DNA of 43,123 nt from an uncultured Eubacteriales bacterium (GCA_902786855.1 CADAEH010000021.1:1-43123); one strand, 5' to 3'; shown: positions 14,872 to 24,706, counted from the stretch's first letter. Translations and numbers: made by a program. The notes: generated by a model not told the origin, from the sequence alone.

Positions 14872-17823
14872 ATGGATAAAAATATAGTGATCAAAGGTGC
14901 CAGAGAGCACAATCTCAAGGGAATAGATGTCACGATCCCGCGTGACAAAATGGTGGTTCTGACGGGCCTGTCCGGTTCGGGCAAGTCCTCGCTCGCTTTT
15001 GATACGATCTACGCGGAAGGACAGAAGAAATACGTGGAGTCACTTTCTTCGTATGCACGCCAGTTCCTCGGACTGATGAAAAAACCGGATGTCCAGCTCA
15101 TTGAGGGACTTTCACCGGCGATAAGCATAGATCAGAAAACGACTAACAAGAATCCAAGATCAACAGTCGGAACAGTTACGGAGATCTATGACTACCTGAG
15201 GCTGCTTTATGCGAGGATCGGTATCCCGCACTGCCCGATCTGCGGCAGGGAGATCGCGAGCCAATCGATCGACAGCATCATAGAGAATATCCAGTCACAT
15301 GGCGTCGGGACCAGGATCATCGTGCTCGCGCCGGTGATCCGCGGCCGCAAAGGTGAGCACAAGTCAGTCATCGACCGCATCAGGCGTGACGGTTTTACCA
15401 GAGTAAGAGTCGATGGCGAGATGAGGCGCCTTGACGAGGATGAGATAACTCTCGCGAAGAACAACAAGCACAATATTGATATAGTTGTCGACAGGATAGT
15501 TATAAGGGAAGACAACAGGAGCCGTATCGCAGAGGCTCTCGAGATCGCCATAAAAGAAGGCGAGGGCATCTGCAACGTTGTTTTCATGCCGCCAAAAGAC
15601 AGGAGCGGCGTTGCGATGCAGCAGAGTGCTCCGGCAGGCAGTCAGGCTCTTGCTGAACAGAGATCAGAGAATCAGGCGGCACCTGATGGCAGGATCTTTG
15701 CAGAGCCTAAGGAAACCGAGGTGATCTATTCCACCAAGTTCTCATGCCCTGAGCATGGGGTCGGGATCGAGGAGATGGAGCCGAGGATGTTTTCCTTTAA
15801 TGCGCCTTATGGCGCCTGCGAGACCTGCAGCGGACTCGGCTTCACCCTGCGAATCACAGATGAAGCGGTAGTGAGTGATGAGAATAAGAGCATCCTCAAT
15901 GGGGCGATGGGTAATGTTTTCGCATCCCTCGATGCGATGGGGTTCTACCGTCAGATGCTCAACAGGCTGGCGATAGACCACGGAACAGATCTTTCCGTCC
16001 CGTATAAGGCTCTTCCGCCAAAATTCAAAGATGAGCTCCTTCACGGTACCGGCACGCGCAGGCTGAAATACACATATGAGAGCCGCTCCGGCCGCATCTC
16101 GCATATGAACCATACATTCGAGGGCGTTATCCCAAGTCTCGAACGCCGCTGGGGTGAGACCAATTCAGATTTTATCAAGAACAAGATATCCGATCTGATG
16201 ACAGAAGAGGAATGTCCGGTCTGCCGGGGACGCAAGCTGAAAGAAACAGTCCTGGCAGTAACTGTCGGAGGCAAAAATATAATGGAGCTGACCGACATGT
16301 CTGTAGTGCAGGCCCTGAGATTCTTCGAAGATCTTGAGGGGCAGCTTACTGACCGCGAGAAAAAGATCAGTAACATGATCACCAAGGAGATCCTTTCCAG
16401 GCTCGGTTTTCTCAGGAATGTCGGCCTCGGCTACCTGACCCTCAGCAGAACAGCCAGCACTCTTTCCGGCGGGGAATCTCAGCGTATCAGGCTCGCTACA
16501 CAGATCGGCTCGGGACTCGTGGGTGTTTTGTACATACTCGACGAACCGTCGATCGGACTTCACCAGAGCGATAACAGCAAGCTTCTTGCTTCACTCCGCA
16601 ATCTGACAGATATGGGCAATACCCTTATCATTGTAGAGCATGATGAGGAGACCATGTATGCAGCCGACCACATCGTGGACATCGGTCCGGGTGCCGGAGT
16701 CAACGGCGGTGAGCTCGTGTGCCAGGGTACTGTAGAGGAGATCAAAGCATGTCCGGAATCGATCACCGGTCAGTTCCTCTCCGGAAAGCGCCGCATCGAG
16801 GTGCCGAAAGAACGCCGTGCAGGAAATGGGCTGTATCTGGATATAATCGGTGCCTCTGAAAACAACCTCAAGGATATCGATGTGCGGATCCCTGCAGGCA
16901 AGCTGGTGCTCGTTACCGGAGTCAGCGGTTCCGGCAAGTCCAGTCTGGTCAATGAGATCCTGTACAAAGGTGTTTCGCGCGTGACCAACCGCACTCAGGA
17001 GCGTCCGGGCAAGTTCCGTGAGATCCGCGGCATAGAGAATTTTGACAAAGTCATCAACATAGACCAGTCACCGATAGGCAAAACACCTCGCTCTAATCCG
17101 GCGACCTACACCGGCATGTTCACGCATATCCGCAATCTCTTCGCTGAGATGCCTGAGGCCAAAGTCCGCGGTTACAATCAGGGACGCTTCAGCTTTAATG
17201 TGAAGGGCGGGCGCTGCGAGCACTGCAACGGGGACGGTATCATTAAGGTTGAGATGAACTTTCTGCCTGATGTCTTCGTACCATGCGAAGTATGCGGCGG
17301 CGCCAGGTACAATCACGAGACGCTTGAAGTTAAATATAAAGGGAAAAATATCTCTGAAGTCCTGAATATGACGGTCGCCGAAGCGATCCCATTTTTCGAG
17401 AACCAGCAGAGTATCCTCAGATATCTGAAGACGCTTGACGATGTCGGTCTTGGCTATATCAGCCTCGGTCAGCCGTCAACGCAGCTTTCAGGCGGTGAGG
17501 CTCAGAGGATCAAACTGGCCACCGAGCTGTCAAAGCGCAGTACCGGCCGAACTCTGTATATCCTTGACGAGCCGACTACAGGTCTGCATTTTGCTGATGT
17601 CGAGAAGCTGTTATACGTACTTAATCGCCTTGTCGACGAGGGTAACACAGTCGTAGTCATTGAGCACAATCTCGATGTCATCAAGCAGGCCGACCACATC
17701 ATAGATCTCGGTCCGACCGGCGGTGATGGAGGAGGCCACATAGTTACCGAGGGCACCCCGGAAGAAGTCGCCCGGGTACGTCAGTCATACACCGGCCAGT
17801 ACCTGAAGAAAATGCTTGAGTAG
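14872..17823 (+). CDS. uvrA: Excinuclease ABC subunit A
   Basis: Full-length UvrA (983 aa), the damage-scanning ABC ATPase of excision repair. Two ATPase halves are visible: Walker [14 protein letters not shown] near the start and [13 protein letters not shown] in the second half, ABC signatures [13 protein letters not shown] and [13 protein letters not shown], and Walker [13 protein letters not shown] and [12 protein letters not shown]. Zinc-finger cysteines appear in [15 protein letters not shown] and CEHCNGDG...CEVCGG. It is about 40 residues longer than usual because of an Ala/Gln/Glu-rich insert at about residues 242-283. Its start is 35 bases after uvrB, so it shares the LexA-box promoter. 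Confidence 0.98.
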   Translation: MDKNIVIKGAREHNLKGIDVTIPRDKMVVLTGLSGSGKSSLAFDTIYAEGQKKYVESLSSYARQFLGLMKKPDVQLIEGLSPAISIDQKTTNKNPRSTVGTVTEIYDYLRLLYARIGIPHCPICGREIASQSIDSIIENIQSHGVGTRIIVLAPVIRGRKGEHKSVIDRIRRDGFTRVRVDGEMRRLDEDEITLAKNNKHNIDIVVDRIVIREDNRSRIAEALEIAIKEGEGICNVVFMPPKDRSGVAMQQSAPAGSQALAEQRSENQAAPDGRIFAEPKETEVIYSTKFSCPEHGVGIEEMEPRMFSFNAPYGACETCSGLGFTLRITDEAVVSDENKSILNGAMGNVFASLDAMGFYRQMLNRLAIDHGTDLSVPYKALPPKFKDELLHGTGTRRLKYTYESRSGRISHMNHTFEGVIPSLERRWGETNSDFIKNKISDLMTEEECPVCRGRKLKETVLAVTVGGKNIMELTDMSVVQALRFFEDLEGQLTDREKKISNMITKEILSRLGFLRNVGLGYLTLSRTASTLSGGESQRIRLATQIGSGLVGVLYILDEPSIGLHQSDNSKLLASLRNLTDMGNTLIIVEHDEETMYAADHIVDIGPGAGVNGGELVCQGTVEEIKACPESITGQFLSGKRRIEVPKERRAGNGLYLDIIGASENNLKDIDVRIPAGKLVLVTGVSGSGKSSLVNEILYKGVSRVTNRTQERPGKFREIRGIENFDKVINIDQSPIGKTPRSNPATYTGMFTHIRNLFAEMPEAKVRGYNQGRFSFNVKGGRCEHCNGDGIIKVEMNFLPDVFVPCEVCGGARYNHETLEVKYKGKNISEVLNMTVAEAIPFFENQQSILRYLKTLDDVGLGYISLGQPSTQLSGGEAQRIKLATELSKRSTGRTLYILDEPTTGLHFADVEKLLYVLNRLVDEGNTVVVIEHNLDVIKQADHIIDLGPTGGDGGGHIVTEGTPEEVARVRQSYTGQYLKKMLE

Positions 17824-17863
17824 CCGGCAGGCACCCAGGACCGGAACAAAATACAATCAAAAT

Positions 17864-17905
17864 GATCCCCCGATCAGAACTATGGATCTGATCGGGGGAT
17901 CGTTT
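17864..17905. terminator. Bidirectional terminator between uvrA and smpB
   Basis: A perfect 15-bp stem (17864-17878 with 17887-17901) starts GATCCCCCGATC and ends in its complement, with an 8-base loop. T-rich sequence (GTTTCATT) follows on the plus strand and A-rich sequence precedes it, giving T on the minus strand. It sits between convergent genes and probably serves both. Confidence 0.85.
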
Positions 17906-17936
17906 CATTAGCATTTCCGCAGCTCTCCGCAGCGCT

Positions 17937-18413
17937 TTACCTGTTCCTGGATGCCTTGATCGCTTTGTCCATCCTGCGGTTGGCATCACGCTTTGCCTCT
18001 GCCTCGCGCTTGTCGTAATTCTTTTTACCGCGGCACAGACCGAGCTCGATCTTGCACCTGCCGTTCTCATCGAGATAGACAGAAAGCGGGATGAGGGTCA
18101 GGCCCTGCTGGGTCTTTACTGTGCCGTAGAGCTTGTTGATCTCTTTTTTGTGCATCAGAAGAGTGCGAACGCGGAGCGGGTCGACATTGTATCTGTTGCC
18201 CTGCTCGTACGGTGCGATATGCATACCGGTCACCACGAGTTCACCCTTACTGGTGATCTTGGCATAGCTCTCCTTGATACTGACGCCGCCCCTGCGGATC
18301 GACTTGATCTCAGTACCGGTGAGAACGATGCCGGCCTCGAAACGATCCTCGACAAAGTAGTCGTGGTATGCTTTCTTGTTATTCGCGATCACTTTTTTGC
18401 TCTTTTTTGCCAT
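17937..18413 (-). CDS. smpB: SsrA-binding protein SmpB
   Basis: Full-length SmpB (158 aa), which carries tmRNA to stalled ribosomes. Recognisable parts are [50 protein letters not shown] and [22 protein letters not shown], then the basic tail [17 protein letters not shown] that becomes helical in the ribosomal mRNA channel. It starts one base after the lepB stop codon (TGA-T-ATG) with a poor ribosome site of its own, so it is probably translationally coupled. Its RNA partner ssrA lies at 24861. Confidence 0.97.
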   Translation of the reverse strand: MAKKSKKVIANNKKAYHDYFVEDRFEAGIVLTGTEIKSIRRGGVSIKESYAKITSKGELVVTGMHIAPYEQGNRYNVDPLRVRTLLMHKKEINKLYGTVKTQQGLTLIPLSVYLDENGRCKIELGLCRGKKNYDKREAEAKRDANRRMDKAIKASRNR

Positions 18414-18414
18414 A

Positions 18415-19041
18415 TCAGAATCTCTGTATCTTATCGAAAGGGAACAGTCTTAATACGACTTTGCCCTTTATCTGTTCAAATGAAACACAGCCTACTTCGT
18501 TGTATCTTGAATCTATGCTCCCGACACGGTTGTCGCCCATTGCAAAAATCATGCCTTCCGGCACGGTGAACGTTTCACCTTCGGCAGGGATCTCACATGC
18601 CGGAGTGTAGCCGTCCTTGAGATAATCTTCCGGGTAGTATTCGCCGTTGATGTAAAGCTGACTGTCGATGATAGAGATCTCATCGCCCGGCAGACCGATG
18701 ACACGCTTGATCAGCAGCTTGTCCTTACCGGTATCCACGTCTGTCAGTGAGCTCTGGAAGATGATGATGTCACCGCGCTCCGGACTGTGTTTGCGATATG
18801 CCTGCTTGTACATGATCATATAGTCGTTCTCATGGAGCGTATCCTCCATCGAAGACTGCTTGACGATGGTCGGTCTGATGAAAAACAGCACTATTGCTGC
18901 AAGGATGACCGCGATGACCACATCGATGATGAGACTCTTTATAAAGCTGCCGGCAGTTTCGCCAGGAGCTGGAACCTGCGTCTTGTTTCCGTTTGACATT
19001 GGCTTTTCGTTATTCTTCAATTGTTTCTCCTTGACCGGCAT
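18415..19041 (-). CDS. lepB: Type I signal peptidase
   Basis: A signal peptidase I of Gram-positive type (208 aa) with one N-terminal membrane anchor at about residues 36-57. The Ser64/Lys112 dyad lies in QSSMEDTL and [12 protein letters not shown], and the later box is [12 protein letters not shown]. It cleaves signal peptides outside the membrane. The start is uncertain. An ATG at 19041 has AGGAA 14 bases upstream, but an in-frame TTG at 19020 has a perfect AAGGAG six bases upstream, giving a product seven residues shorter. It is the middle gene of the minus-strand operon between the RluA-type gene and smpB. Confidence 0.95.
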   Translation of the reverse strand: MPVKEKQLKNNEKPMSNGNKTQVPAPGETAGSFIKSLIIDVVIAVILAAIVLFFIRPTIVKQSSMEDTLHENDYMIMYKQAYRKHSPERGDIIIFQSSLTDVDTGKDKLLIKRVIGLPGDEISIIDSQLYINGEYYPEDYLKDGYTPACEIPAEGETFTVPEGMIFAMGDNRVGSIDSRYNEVGCVSFEQIKGKVVLRLFPFDKIQRF

Positions 19042-19066
19042 TTCCGGTGCCGGTATTCCTGATTAT

Positions 19067-20233
19067 TTATTGTAATGTGACCTTGGATCCTGCGCCTTCG
19101 AGCACTTTGCAGAATGTCGGAGGCAGCGGAGCCGTAAAACTTTTCCCGGAGAGGTAAGCAAGTCCTTCCGGAAGCCCGGCCTTCGCAAAACTTATCCTGT
19201 AAGCGTGCAGCAGCTGTGTAGGCAGCCTGTATTCTCCGGCGAGATGCTCATTGAGCCGGTCGACCATTCCGGCATCATTCTGATGAGCAGCGCCTTTTGG
19301 CTGCTTCCGGCCGTTCTTTTTACCGGACGGGACATGCGCGTATTTTGTATCCCCGACCACCGGATGACCGATCCCGGCAAGGTGAGCGCGGATCTGATGT
19401 GACCGGCCGGTCACCAGTTTTACCTGTACCAGAGTCGCTGTCATGCCGTCACCAAAATCCAGTATTTCCAGCGGCTCGATCACAGTAAGCACCGGCAGGG
19501 AATGATCATCATTCCTGTGATGCATGTCACTTGTGTCAGTGAGCCGACGATCTTCTTCATGATGCAGTTCGCTGGCCCTGATATCGCTGATCTGTACCCG
19601 ATTGCGCTCTTCGTCCTTGGTCAGATTGCCCTTAAGCACGAGCGGCTTATCAATAATACCATGTACGATGGTCAGATAGTACTTGTCTGTCAGATCAGCC
19701 CGGATCATCATGTTGAGATCCTTCAGTGCCGCTGATGTTTTGCCGAAAAGCACCAGCCCTGTCGTGTTCCTGTCAAGGCGGTTAGCCGGAGCAGGGGAAA
19801 AGATCTTTTCCCTGGCCGGATCGTATTCGCCCTGTGCTATAAGGTAGTCCTTGACCTGATTGGCGAGGTGATTCTTTTTTTCAAAACGGTCACCGTGTGT
19901 GAGCAGACCAAAAGGCTTGCTCGCAATGAGTACATTGGCATCTTCGTAAATGATACGAAACTGCCGTTTTGCCTTACCGCTTTGCGTTCCGGAGCCTTTG
20001 CTTGTTTTGCCCGCGTTTCCTGTCAAAGCATCAAGCACCTCATCAGAGATGTAAAATGTTATGACCTCGCCCTCACTTAACATGTAGGACTGGGTACGCC
20101 GTTTGCCATCGACCTTGATGTCCTTACGGATGAGTTTATATATCTCACCGAGAGAAGCATTGCTGAGATATTTTCTCAGAAAACGGTCGAACCTGCGCCC
20201 GGCATCATTGGCTGTGATAGTGATCTCACGCAT
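19067..20233 (-). CDS. RluA-family pseudouridine synthase (RluC/RluD type)
   Basis: A 388-aa rRNA or tRNA pseudouridine synthase. The N-terminal S4 domain runs to about residue 70 (AGRRFDRFLRKYLSN, IRKDIKVDGKR). The catalytic motif is NRLDRNTTGLVLFGK with the nucleophilic Asp, followed by GRSHQIRAHLAGIGHPVVGDTKY. It is longer than typical RluD (about 320 aa) because of two inserts: a His/Asp-rich one near RASELHHEEDRRLTD and a Lys/Gln-rich one near SGKKNGRKQPKG. The target base cannot be deduced. GAGGAG lies six bases before the ATG. It heads the operon with lepB (26-base gap) and smpB. Confidence 0.93.
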   Translation of the reverse strand: MREITITANDAGRRFDRFLRKYLSNASLGEIYKLIRKDIKVDGKRRTQSYMLSEGEVITFYISDEVLDALTGNAGKTSKGSGTQSGKAKRQFRIIYEDANVLIASKPFGLLTHGDRFEKKNHLANQVKDYLIAQGEYDPAREKIFSPAPANRLDRNTTGLVLFGKTSAALKDLNMMIRADLTDKYYLTIVHGIIDKPLVLKGNLTKDEERNRVQISDIRASELHHEEDRRLTDTSDMHHRNDDHSLPVLTVIEPLEILDFGDGMTATLVQVKLVTGRSHQIRAHLAGIGHPVVGDTKYAHVPSGKKNGRKQPKGAAHQNDAGMVDRLNEHLAGEYRLPTQLLHAYRISFAKAGLPEGLAYLSGKSFTAPLPPTFCKVLEGAGSKVTLQ

Positions 20234-20333
20234 AAACAGCTCCTCGCAATAGCTATAGTCAACTCAAATATTATACATCATCTATGGCAGATTCCTCAAG
20301 CATTAAGACTGTCGGATGCAGTGTTCTGACTGA

Positions 20334-20362
20334 TTGAAAAATAAAGTGATTAAGGCTATAAT
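20334..20362 (+). promoter_or_regulatory. Promoter for the 20540-pncB locus
   Basis: TTGAAA at 20334-20339 and TATAAT at 20357-20362 with a 17-base spacer. Transcription would start near 20369, giving an unusually long leader of about 170 bases. Confidence 0.7.
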
Positions 20363-20395
20363 GTTTCCGAAGACACAGGGCAATATTTCACTTAG

Positions 20396-20512
20396 GCGGG
20401 AAACAGAATATTCACTGTTTTCGCGGTGACCGGCCCGGGATGTCCTCCGTCTCTGAATAATCTGGATAAGATGGAGACGCCGGGAACGTTCAGATCAAAA
20501 ATGAGAACGTTC
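20396..20512 (+). promoter_or_regulatory. Structured leader and GAACGTTC operator pair
   Basis: Hairpin A has arms 20396-20406 and 20415-20424 (CAG/CTG core, one bulge). Hairpin B has CCCGG (20434) pairing with CCGGG (20480), and CGTCTC (20448) with GAGACG (20474). Identical 8-bp palindromes GAACGTTC at 20484 and 20505 are spaced 21 bases, two turns of the helix, on one face. It does not match a riboswitch that I recognise, and there is no T run. Confidence 0.45.
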
Positions 20513-20539
20513 GAATAAAAATTGCAGAAGGAATGTGCG

Positions 20540-20875
20540 ATGAGACATATCAGAAACTTTTTTCATAATATCAATGATATCGTGCTTGCGATAATCATCG
20601 TTGTGGTTGCAGCAGGCATTATATACTGGCGTATGCAGATCATTCTGGATTACCCTAAGCAGCTGGCTAATGAAAAGGCAGCTGCCGAGCAGCAGGAAGA
20701 CAGTGCAGCCGAGCAGGTTGCGGCCGATCAGCAGGCAGAGGCAGCACCGGCAGAGAACTCCGGCGAAGGTGAGCAGGCAGAGGCAGCACCGGCTGAGGGA
20801 TCTGCTGAAGGTGATCAGCCAGCTGCCGCGGAAGGGGATCAGGCAGCTGAGTCTGCCGGAGCGCCGGAAGGTTAG
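20540..20875 (+). CDS. Small single-pass membrane protein with acidic Ala/Glu/Gln-rich tail
   Basis: Not recognised. The 111-aa product has a short basic N-terminus, one hydrophobic helix (about residues 13-30, IVLAIIIVVVAAGIIYW) and then about 75 residues made almost only of Ala, Glu, Gln, Gly, Asp and Pro, with EGEQAEAAPAE-like repeats. The tail should be disordered and probably lies outside. ATG 20540 is chosen because AGAAGGA lies close upstream; an in-frame TTG at 20522 would add six residues. It is 93 bases ahead of pncB and may share its transcript. Confidence 0.75.
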   Translation: MRHIRNFFHNINDIVLAIIIVVVAAGIIYWRMQIILDYPKQLANEKAAAEQQEDSAAEQVAADQQAEAAPAENSGEGEQAEAAPAEGSAEGDQPAAAEGDQAAESAGAPEG

Positions 20876-20968
20876 ATCACAGCACGGCAGCAAAAGGGGT
20901 AGCAGGACAGCAGCAACAATTTACTATAACAGAAAGGGCACTTTGCCGGATTACCAGGTGTGAATGAA

Positions 20969-22432
20969 ATGAGCGAAAAAAAAGATTACGCAAAACTTAA
21001 TGACTACAATCTCACTATGCTGACTGATTTCTATGAGATCACGATGGCCAACGGTTATTTCAATTCGGGCAACCGCGACGCTGAAGCATGCTTTGACGTA
21101 TTCTTCAGAAGAGTGCCGGACGGCGGCGGTTTTGCCATTATGGCGGGCCTCGAGCAGATCATTGCTTATATGAAAAGGCTCAAGTTCACAGAAGCAGATA
21201 TCGCATATCTCAGGACCAAGGATTCATTCAGCGAGGAATTCCTTGACTATCTGAAGGATTTCAAGTTTGTCTGCGACGTATGGTCAGTGCCGGAAGGCTA
21301 TCCTATTTTCCCTCATGAACCAGTCATGATCGTAAAAGGACCTCTGATCCAGGCGCAGTTCGTCGAGACCTTTATCCTGATGCAGTTCAACCACCAGAGC
21401 CTTATCGCTACCAAGTCCAGCAGGATCGTCAGGGCAGCTCAGGGCAGACCTGTCATGGAATTCGGTACCAGAAGAGCGCAGGGTGCTGATGCTGCTGTTT
21501 ACGGTGCAAGAGCCGCCTATATCGCAGGCTGCGCAGGCACTGCATGCACGATCGCTGACAGGAACCATTTTGTACCTGCACTCGGAACCATGGCACACAG
21601 CTGGATCCAGAGTTTTGACAGCGAGTACGAAGCATTCAAGACTTATGCCGAGCTTTATCCGCAAAACGCTACTCTGCTGATTGACACCTACAACGTGCTC
21701 AAGAGCGGACTTCCTAATGCGATCAGAGTATTCAAGGAACTGAAGCCTGAAAGAATGGGCATCCGTATCGACTCGGGCGATATCACTTACCTGACCAGGG
21801 AGTGCCGTAAGGTCCTTGATGCAGAGGGACTGCAGGACTGCAAGATCGTCATCAGCAACTCGCTCGATGAATACATCATCCGTGATGTCATCCTTGAAGG
21901 CGCGCAGATCGATTCATTCGGCGTCGGCGAGAGACTGATCACAGCAAGATCGGAACCGGTCTTCGGCGGAGTCTATAAGCTTTCCGGCATAGGCAAGGGA
22001 GACGACCTCGTGCCTAAGATGAAGATCTCAGAGAACGTTGAGAAGATCACCAACCCTGGCTTCAAGAAGGTCGTAAGATTCTTCGAAAAGGAAACAGGCA
22101 AAGCCATTGCAGATGTCATCATGCTCCATGATGAGCCGATACCGGACGGCAAGCCATACGAGATCTTCGATCCGAATGCAGTCTGGAAACGCAAGATCCT
22201 CGAAGACTACGAAGCAAAAGAACTCCTCGTCAAGATCTTCGACAAGGGCGAACTGGTATACGAAGAGCCTGACATCGAAGAGATCAGAGCAACATGCCGC
22301 GAGCAGGTCGATACTCTCTGGGGCTCCAGCCTGAGATTTGAGAACCCGCAGGTCTACTATGTCGACCTTTCAAGACCACTGTGGAACCTCAAGCACGAGC
22401 TCCTCAACAAATACAGCTCAGTCCACATGTAG
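20969..22432 (+). CDS. pncB: Nicotinate phosphoribosyltransferase
   Basis: A full-length nicotinate phosphoribosyltransferase (about 487 aa), the first step of NAD salvage from nicotinic acid. Family features include NLTMLTDFYEITMANGYF at the N-terminus, FNHQSLIATKSSRIV, the PRPP-site stretch VMEFGTRRAQG, the substrate region GTMAHSWIQSF, the phosphate-binding area GIRIDSGDITYL and GVGERLITA. The sequence best fits the Gram-positive pncB2-like branch. ATG 20969 has AGGTG a suitable distance upstream; a GTG at 20960 is also in frame. Confidence 0.95.
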   Translation: MSEKKDYAKLNDYNLTMLTDFYEITMANGYFNSGNRDAEACFDVFFRRVPDGGGFAIMAGLEQIIAYMKRLKFTEADIAYLRTKDSFSEEFLDYLKDFKFVCDVWSVPEGYPIFPHEPVMIVKGPLIQAQFVETFILMQFNHQSLIATKSSRIVRAAQGRPVMEFGTRRAQGADAAVYGARAAYIAGCAGTACTIADRNHFVPALGTMAHSWIQSFDSEYEAFKTYAELYPQNATLLIDTYNVLKSGLPNAIRVFKELKPERMGIRIDSGDITYLTRECRKVLDAEGLQDCKIVISNSLDEYIIRDVILEGAQIDSFGVGERLITARSEPVFGGVYKLSGIGKGDDLVPKMKISENVEKITNPGFKKVVRFFEKETGKAIADVIMLHDEPIPDGKPYEIFDPNAVWKRKILEDYEAKELLVKIFDKGELVYEEPDIEEIRATCREQVDTLWGSSLRFENPQVYYVDLSRPLWNLKHELLNKYSSVHM

Positions 22433-22483
22433 GAAGCAGCTGTTTGCTGCGAGAGATAACAGCATATCTTTTCTGAAAAGCAA

Positions 22484-22514
22484 AGCCTGGGACCGCAAGG
22501 TCTCAGGCTGTTTT
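22484..22514 (+). terminator. pncB terminator
   Basis: AGCCTGGGACC (22484-22494) pairs with GGTCTCAGGCT (22499-22509), with a GCAA loop and one wobble pair, followed by GTTTTG. Confidence 0.75.
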
Positions 22515-22687
22515 GATGCTGTCTGTAATGTGGCGCTTCATTCACCGGAAAGCTGCAATTAAAAGAGTAAATTTTAAACTGATTTTAAAGTACACTTAAG
22601 GAACTAATAGTATCTTTATGGTGTCAACAGAAACATAACACTCCTTTTCCATAACTATCCAAAAGTTATTCGCAATACCTACCGAGG

Positions 22688-22733
22688 CAACAGCCCCGAC
22701 TGAGATCAAGCAGGATATCAGTCAGGGCTGTTG
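22688..22733. terminator. Long hairpin, possible second terminator
   Basis: CAACAGCCC (22688) pairs with GGGCTGTTG (22725-22733), and GACTGA pairs with TCAGTC inside. It is followed by TCATTGT, a poor T run, so a structural or bidirectional role is also possible. Confidence 0.45.
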
Positions 22734-22897
22734 TCATTGTAAAAGCCTGCTGCCCGGTAAGGCAAAGCAGCCTGCTGCTGTTTTTTTTGAGAAAAAATTT
22801 TCACAAAAACCGGCAAAATAGTATACAATATAGACATAATATTTGTCTGATGGTCAGAAATCAGAAGAAACAGTAAAAGGCAGATCGGGAGAATATC

Positions 22898-24667
22898 GTG
22901 GTTAGGGCATCAAAACTGAGTAAAAGTTTTATATCGTTTTTCATAAGTCTGGCTCTTATAGCTGCACAGCTCGGTTTTTCAGCGGACCTTGTTTTCGGAG
23001 CATCAGGCGGCTCCGTAGTGAGGCCAACCGGTGACACGATTTTAGCTTTCACTTCTGACGTGCATAATTGCCCCGGTGATACTTCAGCGAAGCGCCTTGG
23101 CTCATGGATCGATATGATAAGAGGTAAATACGGAAGAGTAGAGTCGATAGGACTGTGCGGTGATATGGCGAACTCAGGAGTAGAAAGCTCGGCTGAATAC
23201 TGGGCTCTCACAAAAGTCGTTATAAATACTGTCCTGAACAAGGGCATCGAAGGTATCTATACTACAGGAAACCATGAATACGGTCCCGGGGATGCACAGT
23301 ACAATAATGGTGTTCTTACCAGTCCGACCGAACAGGCTCTTGTTGACAATTTCAGGATCTGTACTGAAGGAAAAGAAGGGGATAATTATCGTATCTTCTG
23401 CCTGGGTTCTGCCAGTAAAAAGCCGGAATACCGTCAGGAAGAGATCGATCGTCTGGAAGCTTACCTGATGGAAGAGGTCGGTAAAGATAAGCCGACTGTT
23501 GTCATGACTCATTATCCATTGCATTTTTTCATCAACAAAAAGAACCAGAACAGAACAGCGATTAATGTTGGCTCTGTGATAGATGTTTTGAATGAAGCAG
23601 CGACCAATAATACTCCGGATGATCCATCTGACGACAGAAAGATCATCTTCTTATGGGGTCACAACCATACACATGAGGACCCTAACTATGACCAGATCTT
23701 CGTCCCGGGAGATGAGATCCAGTATGCGGAGGATGACTCCAAAGAGATCAGTTTTTATTATTGTGCTGCAGGCTGCATGAGTGATCTGGAATACGGCGGG
23801 ACTGATGGCAGTGTATTTGTCAAGGGCAAAGGACTTGTCATTCAGGTAAGAGCAGATGACAGTCTGGGATTTGCTTATTACAACACAGAGGGAAAAGACG
23901 TTACAGAGTCAGGAAATTATCCAAAGATTCTTGTATATGAAAAAGAATCATCCGACCCGGTAAAGCCACAGAAAGATCCTGCAGTGTCAGACCGGAAAGG
24001 GATCGATGGTACAGCATTGGGTCCCGGAGCAAGCGCAGCTACAGCTGAAAAAGCCATACTGAGCATGACCTCCGACGATGATCCTCAGGGAACAGTATTT
24101 GGAAAACTCGCTCTGAAGTCACTTAAGCAGACTAATACATCCATTGATCTGAGCTGGAACAGGGTCGCAAATGCAAGCTCATATGTCATCTACGGCAACA
24201 ATTGCGCAAAGGGCGTCAGGCCGGTCAAGCTTGCTGTGACAGCAGGCAATAAGCAGACCATCAAAACGGTAAGCAACCGCAAACTCAGCAAAGGTACATA
24301 CTATAAATTCATTGTAGTTGCCCTCGACAGGAACAATAATGTCGTATCCACATCCAAAGTGATCTGCGCAGCAACCAAGGGCGGCAAAGTCGGAAACCAC
24401 AAGAAGGTAACAGTCAGCAAGTCAGTCACTAAGAAAGCTAAAAAGCTCAGGAAGGGCAAGACCCTCAAGCTCAAGGCCAAGGCTGTGCCGCAGTCAAGAA
24501 AGCTCAAAGTCAGGAAACACGCTGCCGTCAGATATGAATCGACGAATACCAATATTGCAACGGTATCAAAGAAAGGTGTAGTCAAGGCAAAGAATAAAGG
24601 CACATGCTATGTTTATGCATATGCACAGAACGGCATCTGCAAAAAGATCAAATTGGTAGTCAAATAG
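22898..24667 (+). CDS. Secreted metallophosphatase with FN3-like and Ig-like (BIG2) domains
   Basis: A 589-aa exported calcineurin-like phosphoesterase. The signal peptide covers about residues 1-34 and ends FGASGG. The phosphatase core has SDVHN, LCGDMANSG, TTGNHEYGPG, MTHYPLHFF and WGHNHTHED, the complete metal-ligand set. A fibronectin-III-like domain follows (LKQTNTSIDLSWNRVANASSYVIYG, in parts). A very Lys-rich linker leads to a bacterial Ig-like (BIG2) domain with YESTNTNIATVSKKGVVKAKNKG. The Lys-rich part could bind teichoic acid or cell wall. No sortase motif is seen. The start is GTG with GGGAGA upstream. The substrate is unknown. Confidence 0.9.
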   Translation: MVRASKLSKSFISFFISLALIAAQLGFSADLVFGASGGSVVRPTGDTILAFTSDVHNCPGDTSAKRLGSWIDMIRGKYGRVESIGLCGDMANSGVESSAEYWALTKVVINTVLNKGIEGIYTTGNHEYGPGDAQYNNGVLTSPTEQALVDNFRICTEGKEGDNYRIFCLGSASKKPEYRQEEIDRLEAYLMEEVGKDKPTVVMTHYPLHFFINKKNQNRTAINVGSVIDVLNEAATNNTPDDPSDDRKIIFLWGHNHTHEDPNYDQIFVPGDEIQYAEDDSKEISFYYCAAGCMSDLEYGGTDGSVFVKGKGLVIQVRADDSLGFAYYNTEGKDVTESGNYPKILVYEKESSDPVKPQKDPAVSDRKGIDGTALGPGASAATAEKAILSMTSDDDPQGTVFGKLALKSLKQTNTSIDLSWNRVANASSYVIYGNNCAKGVRPVKLAVTAGNKQTIKTVSNRKLSKGTYYKFIVVALDRNNNVVSTSKVICAATKGGKVGNHKKVTVSKSVTKKAKKLRKGKTLKLKAKAVPQSRKLKVRKHAAVRYESTNTNIATVSKKGVVKAKNKGTCYVYAYAQNGICKKIKLVVK

Positions 24668-24706
24668 AGCTGCATGGTCTCAAAAGTGTAACAGTAAGGA
24701 ACCGGG

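Larger units (their letters stand above)
20234..20539. other. Divergent intergenic region with folded leader and paired palindromes
   Basis: No gene seen. The right-hand side has a good promoter at 20334-20362, two consecutive hairpins (20396-20424 and 20434-20484), and two identical GAACGTTC palindromes at 20484-20491 and 20505-20512, just ahead of the gene at 20540. The left side must hold the promoter of the minus-strand RluA-type operon; AT-rich AAATATTATACATC near 20262 is a candidate. Confidence 0.6.
22433..22897. other. Gene-free stretch with terminators and a promoter
   Basis: No coding sequence stands out. It contains the pncB terminator (22484), a second large hairpin (22688-22733), a T8 run at 22771 after repeats of CTGCTG, and AT-rich sequence with TATACA near 22823, probably part of the promoter of the metallophosphatase gene at 22898. 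Confidence 0.5.

Noticed and set aside
20484-20512. GAACGTTC pairs as LexA boxes
   Set aside because: LexA boxes need four bases between GAAC and GTTC, and these have none. The only fitting site is at 12615.
22741-22780. CTGCTG-rich sequence followed by T8 as a clean terminator
   Set aside because: The T run is good but no stable stem ends directly before it; only weak pairings were found.
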